This document shows, in pieces, positions 11,301 through 22,259 of a stretch of 64,000 nucleotides of DNA. The position numbers were made by a program, and so were the translations under genes. Within the stretch, counting starts at the first letter, position 1; each line of letters begins with the position of its first letter. This stretch comes from Tethya wilhelma (lineage: Eukaryota; Porifera; Demospongiae; Tethyida; Tethyidae). Under the pieces are notes generated by a model. That model was given only the letters and a program-made list of their open reading frames with translations, was not told the origin of the DNA and made no database searches. The stretch lies in assembly GCA_964030475.1 (NCBI GenBank), contig CAXIPT010000007.1, positions 2,353,318 through 2,417,317 on the forward strand. The letters run 5' to 3'.

Positions 11301-14300
11301 ATGTAGCCTGTTCTGCAACTGCATTGGAAGGATCCTTCAGTGTTGCTACACACTTGGTCACATCCACCATTGTCAGTTAGACACTCATTCACATCTAAAA
11401 GTGGTTAAATGTTATTAATTATTGTGCACAACATTGTGTAACTAGAATAAACTGGCTTGGCCATGCATAGCAGTTATTCATCAACAGAATCAACCAGTGA
11501 TTATTTTACACATACCAATACAACTCTTATTATCATCAAAGTCCAGCACGTATCCACTGTAGCAGCTACACTCAATGAAACCTTCAGTGTGATTGCACAT
11601 ATGGTTACATCCACCATTGTTAAAGATACATTCATCTGAAAGTCAATTTTAACAACATGTATATTACCCTATCGGGCACTTGTTAGTGTCACCAGTGCAA
11701 GTAACACACATACCGAACGATTCTCTACACTTATCACCAAGAACTTTCAATTTACAAGTAGTCAAATTACAGCATCCACCTTCTCCGCACTCTGCTCCTT
11801 CAATTAATTTACATGTCCTAGTATCACAGCAGTGATCTGTGCACTCTTCAGGACTACCACAATCACAGACTTCATCTCCTTCTCTTATTCCATTACCACA
11901 TTGTGGGTCACTAACATTAGTGGTTGGCTCATTGAACAAACATCGATCGAGAGCTTTTGTAGCAAATCCTCTATTCATTTGTTCAACACTACAAGAACTC
12001 CAAGAACTTGGCTGTATACTATTTATATCAGCAAATGGTGCCATAATACAGCCACCAGTAGGATCAGAACAATTACATCTAAAGCCTGCAATGCAATTCA
12101 GATACTGTAACAGAAGCTATAGATATATACTGTACATAATAATTATTGTTAAAATTTAATACACCATAATAGTAACCATTTGGACAGTCAGACTGACTTG
12201 CACAGTCCAAACTGCACTTACTGTCATGACGCATATCAAAGAGATGTCCTAGTTCATGGGCTACTGTTGATGAGACTAATGCCAGGTTCCGTCCATCATC
12301 CAGAGCAATGCCAGTTGAAGCATCTTCACTGCAGATGGTTCCTAGAGCTCTTACTCTTCCAATAACGCCGAAAGATAATTCAAACCCACTAATAAAATGT
12401 GTGTGTGTTTGATGATGATAATGATATGTGTGTGTACATTGTACACGAAGGTCGTACTGAAGCTGCATGCATGCATGCATACATACACTCAAAACTATAA
12501 CTTTTAAAAGTATAATAGTGTATGTACAAAGCTGAAAGAAATTAATTAAATGTTATATAGTGTAAGTTAAACTTACGTCAGTAAAATTGTTGCATCATGT
12601 TTTGTAGTGATCTGGGGTTTGTAAATCAATTCAAAGTCATCATTAAGCTTCCTAGGATTGCCAGTAATGTTGATTCTATCTCCTTTTGTCCAAGTTATAA
12701 TTTCAATTAGTACAATCCTGATGCCTATGGGCTTGAACAGCTACATGAAAATGGTGTTCCAACATGCAAACACACATGCAATCATTATATTACTTAACAT
12801 TGTCAATACCTCATCTGCTCTGTTTGCAATAGAAATAGCTCTTCGTACTGTAGCTTCAAGGTTCCGATCAAATATAGAGTACTGTATTAGTAATGAGATA
12901 CACTGATGAACTTAAACATAATATCATGGATGCTGTTGTAGGATATACAAACCTGACTGAAGTCGTTGACCATCACAAGTTCCATATAGAGTGTATCACG
13001 ATCTCCTGATGTCTGTCTTTTCTGTACAGTGACAAGCACGCACTTATAGCTAGTCTATGTCATGCGTAACACTGACATGTAGTGACTCAGGATTGACTAC
13101 ATGTACCAACAATTACTATAACAAGTAGTAAAAATTTCAAAAAAATAAGCAGTGTAGGAATGGGCAGTGCATTAAAAAGTATTGGAACAAGGCAGGGTCT
13201 CAATTTCGGCACATGACTACTTCATTTTTATTCTAGATCTTGATCCTTCATATGGATTTTCAGTGTTGTGCTGCGATGATCTGTACAATATATAGTACCG
13301 TAGCTTATTCATTGTATTGGTTCAAATTTCTCAGTACTGTAGCTAATCACTTGGCTATACTAAAGCAATAGAGTAAACTATAAGAGACAGGTATATAACT
13401 TAAACTAGACTGCCGGCCAAGAGTTGGGCATAAAAATGAAGTAGTCATGTGCCGAAATTGAGACCCTGCCTTGTTCCAATACTTTTTAATGCACTGCCCA
13501 TTCCTACACTGCTTATTTTTTTGAAATTTTTACTACTTGTTCATTCAATTTTTCAACACTACAGTGTGGAGACTATTAGAGACTGGTTAGTCTGTACAAA
13601 AAGCTTGAGTAGCAGCTATACATGCACTACATTATGCTGGATAAGGCTAATGCGCATGCGCATAGTAATGCCACGTGGATAGATGACCTTTGAACTCTAC
13701 CTACAAAGATGGCTGCATTGTAGTACATGAATTTATACACTAAGTTTCAAAGCTTTCTAGTTTTTGTTTAGGCCTATTTATGATGAAAACGAGTATCAAG
13801 GAATGTAGTACCCATGAAAAGAACTTACTTTGTGCTGTCAAAGTTGGCTCAACACATTCTGGGTCTCTGGAAATGCTTTTCAAGTAAGTCAGTTAGGAAG
13901 TACGTAAGAAGAACAAAAATGGCACTATGGTGGCTTCCCACTAGCGCTCTCTACGAGTGCTGCAGAAAGTTTTTGTGAGTTTTAGGCCTTGCATGCAGTT
14001 GGTAATCTGCCAGTTAGAGCCTCTGAGCAACTTTGAAGGTTTAATTTTGTTTGAGTAGATTATTATGGTGGCCAACATTTTGTATTGTGTCTATGGGACA
14101 GTCGGCCCATTCCTACTATACGTAGACTACTACTACCGTACGTATGATAGAGTACCTGAAGAGTATGCTTAAGATATCCAGGCATCTTTGGCATAGCTGT
14201 TGCTTCCAAATCAGAAGGAAACTCCAAATCACAACCTTATGCATGATTATAGGCAATAATTGCATATTATGAATTCATAAACTTTTCAAAACTAAATAAC

Positions 14301-15512
14301 ACAATGTCACAAATACTGTGCCTATATTGAGGTCCTTCATGCATGACAGTATGTTAAATCATATACCTACCACATTTTCCTTCTTTAAATTTGTATTCAG
14401 AGTCCAAATATAGAGCATGGGCTTGGTTAAGCTGCATAAAAAAATAAAGTCAGCATAACACGATTTGCATGTACTTGAACAATGATATAATTCATAATAG
14501 TCTGGACATTCAATTTGTAGAACTACTATAATTATTGCGTAGGTGCTTACTGATTTGTCTTGCTTATCCAGTGGCTCAATATGATACAGCTTTGTACTAT
14601 TGTCTGGGTCACCAAATTCACCTCTGTAATACACAAGAAGAGATTGAGATGTAGTTTCAGAGATTCAATCAAGTGCATGCATGTTCCATGATTCAGAACA
14701 TACTGTAAACCGTGGCATGTTGTCATGGAAACAGTCCAGCTTGATTGATTCTGAACATGTCCTTGATAGTAGCAATTGTCTTGCTCCTGAATGAGCACAA
14801 TTGAAGTAACAAAATTTAAAGGTAAATGGGTAAAATTGAAGACATGATCAGATCACCCGTAACCATGACTAGACTCAAAGTTTTCAAACCTTCATTAAAA
14901 TTTCATTTCCATCATCATCAAAATATCGTGAGGCAAATCCCTTTGGTAATAATGCTCTGTGTGGATTAATAGTCACAAAGTCATAGATATGTGCATGCAT
15001 TGGAACTTAGAAGTTTATAGTACATATAATTATGTAGAATTAAGTGTCACTTTTAATATGAAAAGACCTAGAAGCCGTATAGTGATCAGAGTGTTTGTCT
15101 CATTAAAAATATTATACTCACTCATTTCTCTCCAGAGCTAACGAGAATGTTTTCTCACTTGTAGTCAAAGTAATATGAAGCACTTTTGGATAATATTCCT
15201 ATATGCAGGAGAAGCCCCATAATATTTGATTCAAGATATACTACAAATCATGTAATGCTGTGACTGTTCTAACCTCATCAGTATGTTCGTATGGCATTGT
15301 AACAATTTTTGGTATTACAACTTCATAGTTTTCAATTGTCTCTGAAAATAATATATTGAAAAGCAGCACAATAGACTAATCATAATAAAAACACTCAATT
15401 TCATACCTATTGGTGCCTTGATGCTTTTAAATGGACTCTTATCTCTCAGAGTAGTTGCTGAGGACACGTGTACAGCCACCAACAATGAAAAGGTGATTAA
15501 CTCCTTCCACAT
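8345..15512 (-). CDS. Secreted ADAM metalloprotease with EGF and Ig-like domains
   Basis: Twenty exons closing in one frame (908 codons plus stop): 15407-15512, 15274-15341, 15122-15198, 14890-14956, 14704-14786, 14551-14623, 14371-14431, 14156-14235, 12953-13021, 12810-12881, 12577-12740, 12165-12388, 11714-12085, 11516-11635, 11272-11394, 11038-11187, 10837-10962, 10402-10725, 9208-9246, 8345-8673. Start: ATG at 15512 gives a signal peptide ([19 protein letters not shown]). Prodomain: [25 protein letters not shown]12B protease: KRQ before the domain, zinc motif [12 protein letters not shown], Met-turn CIMAP; a zinc endopeptidase expected to cleave extracellular substrates. Disintegrin: [15 protein letters not shown], truncated. 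Then four EGFs (11516-10962), an Ig-like domain with FYYPNG and YRCEVPD, a Pro-rich linker, and a second Ig-like domain ending at TGA. No Cys-rich domain and no membrane segment, so secreted. Two family A repeats sit in introns. The 3' end may instead splice into the EGF array. Confidence 0.88.
9318..10322 (+). mobile_element. Family A repeat, copy 2 (in ADAM intron)
   Basis: Full copy. Its left third is a hairpin: AGTGTAGGAATGGGCAGTGC (arm near 9350) pairs with GCACTGCCCATTCCTACACT (arm near 9670). The right end is ATTCCTACTATACGTACTAC followed by CGTACGTATGATA. It lies in the intron between the first Ig exon and the Pro-rich linker exon of the ADAM gene. Confidence 0.85.
11664..11713 (-). 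other. Coding-like extension of the disintegrin exon (alternative 3' end)
   Basis: Reading through the GT donor at the end of exon 11714-12085 continues in frame for about 16 codons as [13 protein letters not shown] and then stops. That is the normal end of a disintegrin domain (C-x-x-C-T-G-D-x-N-K-C-P). Either an alternative, shorter ADAM isoform ends here, or the downstream EGF exons were joined by a donor that arose inside the domain. Confidence 0.5.
13126..14147 (+). mobile_element. Family A repeat, copy 3 (in ADAM intron)
   Basis: Same order of motifs as copy 2: inverted arm GGAATGGGCAGTGC, loop, arm GCACTGCCCATTCC, CCACGTGG, and the TACGTA-rich right end. It fills the intron between exons 14156-14235 and 12953-13021, so its right end lies only about 8 bp from an exon boundary. 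Confidence 0.85.
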
Positions 15513-15622
15513 ATTATACCCTTCTATTTGTCTCCTCTGATTTTGAGATAGTGAGTTTATGACTGGTAAATTCTGGTCTTTTTCAAATATAGCTTGCATG
15601 CAGAGAGGCTGTATGAAGCTCT

Positions 15623-15630
15623 CTTATATA
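15623..15630 (-). promoter_or_regulatory. Candidate TATA box of the ADAM gene
   Basis: TATATAAG on the minus strand, about 110 bp upstream of the ATG at 15512. Position fits a core promoter with a short 5' UTR; motif match only. Confidence 0.4.
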
Positions 15631-15659
15631 GGACTTTGCACATTGGTAGTGGGTGTTTT

Positions 15660-16130
15660 GATGTCTACATCATAATTATTATAACAGTGCCAGCATTCAC
15701 TAGCTATAGCTAGCTAATGATGTGCAAGCTAGGTTGATTCTCAGGTAACTTCCTTAAATGGCCACTGCATGACTGGATATGGAAGTTTACCAGTGCTAGA
15801 GTATAGCCCTGTGCTTATTTCCGGGAAAAAAAATTGCAATACCGGTGGCTCACCACACTCTCACTAAGCTCACCGTTGCCGGTGTTAGTTTGTTTATAGA
15901 CTCCTACACACCACGTAGGTACATCATTAACAATCCAGCCACACTGCAGCTGTCTCATGCTGTCTTTGAACTTACATCATGTATAGGCCGCTGAGTCTAG
16001 CTATACCAAACTGCAAAAGCATAATTCCGAGGCTGTTGACATGTTTATATATTAATGTGCAATGAAACAAAGCAGGACTTGGGGTGAAGTATCAGTACTA
16101 GGTATGCAGATAAAACCTTTCTTAGATTGT
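15660..16130. other. Intergenic stretch upstream of ADAM, no gene seen
   Basis: No exon or repeat recognised. Presumed upstream region of the minus-strand ADAM gene. Confidence 0.4.
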
Positions 16131-16134
16131 AAGA

Positions 16135-16400
16135 CTTGGGCAAAAAAAAAGTGAAGTACATGTAGTCATGTGCTGAAGTTCCGAGCGAGTCTTCAACTTG
16201 CCTTGTTTCATTACTTTTTACAGCACTGCCCATTTCTACAATGCTTATTTGTTCATTCACTTTTTTCAACACTAAGGTGCATGAAGGCTAGCAGAGACTG
16301 GTCAATCTCTACAAAAACGCAGGAGTGCTTCCAGGGTCTAGATAGGAACATTGAATGCACATGCGCATCAACCACGTGGTATATTGACGACCTTTACCTA
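16135..16400 (+). mobile_element. Diverged, truncated family A fragment
   Basis: Shares TAGTCATGTGC, CTTTTTACAGCACTGCCCAT, TTCATTCACTTTTTTCAACAC, an AGAGACTGGTCA run and a CACATGCGCAT/CCACGTGG pair with family A, but with many differences and no right end. An older insertion than the other copies. Confidence 0.65.
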
Positions 16401-16423
16401 CCATCTTTTTGGGATAGCCAAAA

Positions 16424-17573
16424 GTGGGTGGGGCACGTTGGATGCTTGCGATCGCGGAAGCTGTGAAGCTCCTTGAGGTTGTTTTGTTTGCAATTGAAAA
16501 TGCTTCTGTGTCAAGTAAGAGTCTTTCTTGGAAGATTCAGGAGAATAGAAAGGGCTTGCTGATTCAGCTGGTCTGGAAGACTGATACTAAGTCTAGTTGT
16601 GATGTTTCTTCTAAGGTGCACTGTAATTGGAAGTCTGCTTCTAGTGGCACTCGGAAATCTCCTTCTAGATTGAGAAGAGATGCTCTGCGGCATGAGAAGT
16701 TTGGTGACTCTACATATAGATCGGCTACTGACAACTCTGAAAAGAGTTCTGCTACGGAAGACTCTGAAAAGAGTTCTGCTATGACTGGTGACTCTGAAAG
16801 AGTTCTGCTGCTGGAGACTCTGAAAAGAGTTTGGACTCAGCTGCAAGTTCTGCCACTGGAGATTCTGTGAGGACTTCTCTTATTGACCATGAGTCTACAG
16901 TACTGTCAAATTCTGATCCAGCAAAGTCTGCTGTCTCTGCAAAGAGTTCTGCTGTTCATTTCTCTCCTAATTCTGTCACTAAATCTGGACCAAGACCTAG
17001 TCAAGTTGATACCGCTTCTGTTCAGCTTACTGATGCTGGCAGTGTGAGTTCAATTGGGTCAAAGTCAGCCTCTTACTCGCCTGTAGCACTTCGTACCAGA
17101 AGTCACTGTAAACCTGGTGGTAATTTGTCTCAGTTAAAACTTCCAGAGAACCTTAAGTGTACTCAACACCATATCGACTTTGTTCGTTGTGAAGATTTAG
17201 CTACAGCTGCTTCCATTAGAGACTGTATGCAACATCAATGGTCTAATGTGGTTTATGATGGTTTAAAGGTCAAGGTAAAGGTCAACAACAATCTGGTCAC
17301 AGGAGTGGTTAAGGATATCTTCTTTGTGGCGAAGCTTGCTTCTAATGGTCCATACTATTTTGCTACTGCAAGAGCTGCCATCAGCCTTTCTGATGGATTT
17401 GAGGATCATGCTACTAGAGATTTTCAATTTCGGGAATTTATTCTTGACTCATAGTACCTAATGATAGTAATAATTTATGTGTTTGTTGTACCCCCCTTGC
17501 TCCCCTTATGCTCCCCCTTTGCGCCTTCTGGTGGCGTGTATATCGAAGATAATAATAATAATAATAATAATAA
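16424..17573 (+). mobile_element. Non-LTR retrotransposon ORF1-like relic with (TAA)n tail
   Basis: Two overlapping reading frames, 16424-16870 and 16831-17454, are one protein broken by a frameshift near 16800-16850. The sequence contains SWKIQENRKGLLIQLVWK and KSPSRLRRDALRHEKF, which I associate with small ORF1-type proteins of CR1/L2-like elements in marine invertebrates. Then comes a Ser/Thr-rich stretch (repeats of DSEKSSA) and a C-terminal region with YDGLKVKVKVNNN. The stop is followed by a short 3' UTR and GTGTATAT then GAT(AAT)n, the same kind of tail as the LINE ending at 27906. No reverse transcriptase is attached, so this is a non-autonomous or internally deleted copy. ORF1 identity is from pattern memory. 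Confidence 0.55.
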
Positions 17574-17641
17574 AACTGATTGTGAGAATGATATAAATGG
17601 TGTGGCCAATTCTTTGAGGGTGTGTCTGCAGGCCAAGAATC

Positions 17642-19333
17642 ATGGAAGTGGAAAAGAAGTCAGTAGCATCTGTTCCAAATGTAGAAATCACTGCTGTGCC
17701 AGGAGTAAGCTTTTCTGAATCTGTTAGTAGTGTTAGATACAAAGTATTTATTCAAAATTTTCATCATTTGGTGGAAGCTGTGGGACCAGTGGTTGTGAAG
17801 TTTGCTGTCTATGCTCTCTCAAAATCATTGATCTCTGACTATAGCAAAACTCAAGCAGAGAATCAACATGTACATGAATATGACAGAGCAAGCATACTGA
17901 AGAGTCAGATCCTCCTCAAGATAAAAGATAGTGACACAGCTTTTGATGATTTTGTACGTACTCTCCAAGAAATGAATTTTACGAAACTTGCTTTAGAGCT
18001 TCTAGGAGCAGTTGATCCTATAACAAAGATTCCTGAAAATAGAACTAGTGGACACTCTAATTCTTCATCAGTAGAATATGGTTTTAAATGTCCCTGTGGA
18101 CATTGTGGAATTGAGGCATACTTTAAGGATCGCTCACAATGTCCTCAGAAGCAGGAGAGGTCATTTCCACATCTCAATGTAAGCCATTTAAACAAGGATG
18201 CTAAAGAAACTCTTAAACATCAACTCATCAGTGATGCTAATACTGTAATTCAAGAGTTTGAAAAATTTTCAGACAATACATTTGATGCTTTAGTACAAAA
18301 TAAAACTCCAGTAAAGGATATAATACGCACAGTCTTTTCTTCGGGCCATCGTCTTCCTAGACAGATTCAGGACAAACACAGTGATGAATTAAAAACATTA
18401 GCAACAGTTGCTGATATACAGATATATCTGGTTCGTCACAAGTATATCTCTTTCATCAATATGGAATCCTGGAGAAAATCATTGACAAACACTGCAAAGA
18501 GTGTCTGGAAGATTTAAAAGGTTATGTTCAGAGATTCAAACAATTTAGTGAAAGAAATATTTTTGAAATTCCCCCAAATGTTATAAACTCATCCGCTTCA
18601 GGTCAAGTACTTGTAATTAAAGTGATTGATGAAATGTGGTTTGGGCCTCAACATGGAACTCCCAGCGGTATATCTTTTCCATGAACGACATCAGGGCTAT
18701 TCAAAAGAAAATTGCTAAAGTGATTGACATTGAGCAAATCTATATTCGTCTCATAGATGTGGATGATGGATGTTTACAATTGTCCTTTGAACTTTTGCCA
18801 TCTCCAGAAGTTCCCGTTTTTCCTCTTACTACTTCTCAACTGAGTGAGCTTATAGGACTTGGTATTATTGTCCTCTACCAACCAAAATTACATGAACTAA
18901 CCATTGATCAAACTGCCATATGTAACCAAGAAGAGACTCTCTCCACTGATAACCAAGAGAGATCAGTTATTCCTGATAATATAGGCACTCCTCCCAATTT
19001 ACCCACCGATGACAGAGAGACCCCACCCATTTCGCCTGTTAATGATGGAGGGACCACTGTAATTCATCCAATTGATGACACAGAGACTCTTTATTCTATT
19101 CTACTCAGTGCTGAAGACAATGATCCATCTGTCAGTATTGGATCCACTGATTACAGAGAGACCCAGCCTATTCCAACAGCTATTGACCAAAGTACCCCTG
19201 TCTACAGAGAGACACCTTCTATTCTACTTGCCACCGAGGACCTACTGATGACAGAGAGACCCAGCAGTTCCCCAAAATAGACAACTTGATCCATTTCACT
19301 CAGTTCACTGATAGTGACAACATTGATTCAGAC
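17642..19333 (+). pseudogene. CARD-like protein gene with frameshifts
   Basis: The longest frame (17642-18517, 291 codons) has a death-fold region near residues 60-110 with LLKIKDSDTAFDDFVRTLQE and LALELL, typical of CARD helices. A Cys cluster (CPCGHCGIEAYF) follows, then a helical region ending YLVRHKYISFIN. At about 18460 one T appears missing and coding continues in another frame (KIIDKHC, FSERNIFEIPPNV, MWFGPQHGTP). Near 18645 it shifts again (IFSMNDIRAIQKK, LQLSFELLPSPEVPVFPL, LSELIGLGIIVL). Near 19230 a third shift restores DDRETQQFPKIDNL up to a possible donor GTATGT at 19334. The tail holds imperfect D-D-R-E-T-x-P repeats. I recall this C-terminal layout from sponge CARD/death-domain proteins. 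Three shifts with conserved motifs suggest a recent pseudogene or error-prone assembly. Confidence 0.6.
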
Positions 19334-20315
19334 GGTATGTTATAGTGCTGTGAGTACATGCAATATAGTATCAAGCTCCTCTAAGCCTGAGCTTTGTTCC
19401 CAGTCAGACTCTCCCTCTATTTAATCACATCACATTATTATTGGAGACGGAAAGCCAGCTGGCTGATCATGAGTTTCCAGAATGGGGCCATATGTGGCTA
19501 CAATATTATAAACATGGCAACCATGCACTCTATATTGGCATGCAAGCATGAAATGGGTAGGCTTTGACTAATTATGCTCCTATTTTTGCCTATTGTTCTA
19601 TTCTTTTATGCTCAGGGTCATGCCTATATTATTCCATAGGAGCATGCTTGCCTAATATTCCCCATTATTCTCATCACAAATGTTACAAATTAAGGATAGA
19701 AATTATTATAGCTTCTTTGGTATTATTACTTTAATTATCATAGCAGAGGTTTGTAGTCAGGCTCTCAGAGCCTGAATGTTCCTGTCTATCAAAAAATAGC
19801 ATGATTGCATGATGCAATAATGTATATTCATTGGTCCACTTAGGAAGTTTTTCAGTGACAGATTTTCTTTTATATACACCAAGCAATCTTGTTTGAAGAA
19901 ACATCTGCTTTGGTTTTTGGTCAGACCACGTGCTTAGAGGAAACCACCGTGACCTTCAAATGCAAAAAATTGGGCCTATATATGATTCTAGATTTGTGCT
20001 CAGTACTTTTGGCACTGAAATCCACCCCTATTACAGTATTTTGCCAGAATAATTGGTCAAAGTGCAGGTAGAAATGGGCCAAGCATGAGTTTTGCCTGAT
20101 GGTGGGAATTTCCTTTGTCACTGTGTAGGCTGGCCCCTAGCTAGGCTACCGATAGCTGCATGGCAAGCGGTTTATACCAGTGCTGGACACTATCCTATCT
20201 GCCAGTATAGAATATATGTTATATAACTATGATACACGTGAATAAGAGCTGCATGACAAAGCATGCAGCAAGACTCATGCATCTCATATTAACAGTCTAT
20301 AATAATATTTATTAT
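19334..20315. other. Intergenic or intronic stretch, no gene seen
   Basis: No credible exon on either strand. There are short inverted runs (TCAGGCTCTCAGAGCCTGA at 19758-19776) related to fold-back family C. Confidence 0.45.
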
Positions 20316-21333
20316 AGTAAAAATTTCAAAAAAATAAGTAGTGTAGGAATGGGCAGTGCGGTAAAAAGTATTGGAACAAGGCATGTCTCAATTTCGGCAC
20401 ATGACTACTTCATTTTTAATCTTGATCCGGATCCTCAGTGTCGCGAATGCAATGATCTGTACAATAGTATAATAATACCACAGCTTATTATTGCATTCAA
20501 TTCAGTTCAATTTCAGTTCCTACTAATCAGTTGGCCAAGTAGTTGACTATATAACAGACAGGTAACTTAAATTGGACTGCTGGCCAGGCAAAAGTTGGGT
20601 ATAAAAATGAAGTAGTCATGTGCCGAAATTGAGACATGCCTTGTTCCAATACTTTTTACCGCACTGCCCATTCCTACACTACTTATTTTTTTGAAATTTT
20701 TACTACTTGTTCATTCACTTTTTTCAACACTACAGTGTGGAGACTATTAGAGACAGGATAGTCCCTACAAAAAGCTTGAGTGGCAGCTACATGCACTGCA
20801 TTTTGCTGGAGAGGCTAATGCGCATGCGCATATAATAATGCCACGTGGATAGATAATGATGACCTTTGAACTCTCAAAGATGGCTGCATTGTAGTACGTG
20901 AATTTATACACTAAGTTTCAAAGCTTTCTAGTTTTTGTTTAGGCATGTTTATGATCAAAACGAGTATCAAGGAATGTAGTACCCATGAAAAGAACTTACT
21001 TTGTGCTGTCAAAGTTGGCTCAACACATTCTGGTTCTCTGGAAATCCTTTTCGGTAAGTCAGTTAGGAAGTAAGTACGTACGTACGTAAGTACGTTAGAG
21101 AACAAATAATGGCACTATGGTGGCTTCCCACTGGCACTCTCTACGAGTGCTAAGGAAAGTTTTTGTGAGTTTTAGGCCTTGCATGGTGCAGTTGGTAATC
21201 TGTCAGTAAGAGCCTCTCAGCAACTTTGAAGGTTATTTTTTGTTTGAGTAGATTTTTATAGTGACCAACATTTTGTACTGTGTCTATGGGACAGTCGACC
21301 ATTCCTACTATACGTACTACCGTACGTATGATA
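20316..21333 (+). mobile_element. Family A repeat, copy 4 (full length)
   Basis: Complete copy from the left hairpin arm (AAATTTCAAAAAAATAAGTA) to the TACGTACTACCGTACG right end. Closest to copy 1. It includes a GTAAGTACGTACGTACGTAA microsatellite, and lies about 50 bp from the 3' end of exon 21381-21553 of the unrecognised minus-strand gene. Confidence 0.85.
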
Positions 21334-21380
21334 ATACAGAGTGAATCTTGTGAAGTACATTTGAAATTAGATAAACTTAC

Positions 21381-22259
21381 AGTCTCAATTTCTGGCCTTG
21401 GTTTAAACCGATTCGTCACATGATTTACTGTTTCTTTGATAAATGTTAGTGTTGTCTCACATGTTTTGGAAATTTCTAGTATGTTTTGTGGGATGGGTGT
21501 TTGTAGATCGTTCCATATGATCAGTATATATATATACGATGATATTTTTTCACCTTAAACAGGATCCAGATAAGATCCGGAAATTTTTTTTTCCGGATTC
21601 TGAAATTTCGAAGAGTTTTAAAAGCTTAGATCTAAGCCACTTGATTAGGCCTAAGCAGGTCCAAGCTTAGACCTAAGCTTCAATGATTAGGCCTAAGCTT
21701 TCTAAGCTTAGATCTAAGCTTCAATGCTTAGGTCTAAGCTTAGGCCTAAGCCTTCTAAGCTTAGACCTAAGCTTCAATGATTAGGTCTAAGCTATGAAGC
21801 TTAGGTCTAAGCATGGACCTGCTTAGGCCTAATCAAGTGGCTTAGATCTAAGCTTTCGAAACTCTTCGAAATTTCAGAATCCGGAAAAAAAATTTTCCGG
21901 ATCTTATCTGGATCCTGTTAGTTACAATAATGTGTAAGAAGTTCTGGTAAAAGTGACGTTCGTTTATAGGCTTGCATGATCATCGTACATTTTTCATGCT
22001 CAAAGTCTATTCCAGATAGATTGAACAAATTTGAAGCGTACCTTCTTAGATGTTGTGGGATAATACTTGGATTAAACAGGGTACGTTGCAATTCGAGTTC
22101 AAACTTCAAAACTTTGGTAACAGACAGATTATGACTTGATAGTACACTGAACAAGAACAAAATTGTTCCACAACTTGCCCAAATAAAGAGAATACCCTCT
22201 CTTACTCTCTTAACCTGTGTCAATTGTGGCATACTACTGAGACCATAGACTATGTGCAT
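21381..22259 (-). CDS. Unrecognised protein, two exons split by a palindromic intron
   Basis: Exon 21926-22259 (possible ATG at 22259) ends ...LLPELLTHY with donor GTAACT in phase 1. Exon 21381-21553 begins after TTTAAG in phase 1 (EKISSYIYILIIWNDLQ) and ends ...FKPRPEIET before GTAAGT. The frame continues smoothly across the intron. There is a likely membrane segment near residues 20-45 (ILFIWASCGTILFLFSVL). No family recognised; upstream and downstream exons are not seen, so this is a fragment. The reading frame is supported only by length, codon continuity and splice sites, so a chance ORF is possible. Confidence 0.4.
21558..21919. mobile_element. 362-bp palindromic fold-back element
   Basis: Almost the entire element is one inverted repeat. 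The ends are AACAGGATCCAGATAAGATC and its complement GATCTTATCTGGATCCTGTT. Next inside are CCGGATTCTGAAATTTCGAA and TTCGAAATTTCAGAATCCGG, then AGCCACTTGATTAGGCCTAA and TTAGGCCTAATCAAGTGGCT. The core is a series of short self-complementary units of the form AAGCTTAG-N-CCTAAGCTT. It would extrude as a long cruciform or hairpin. It has no ORF of its own and occupies all but about 10 bp of the inferred intron 21554-21925. Confidence 0.92.
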
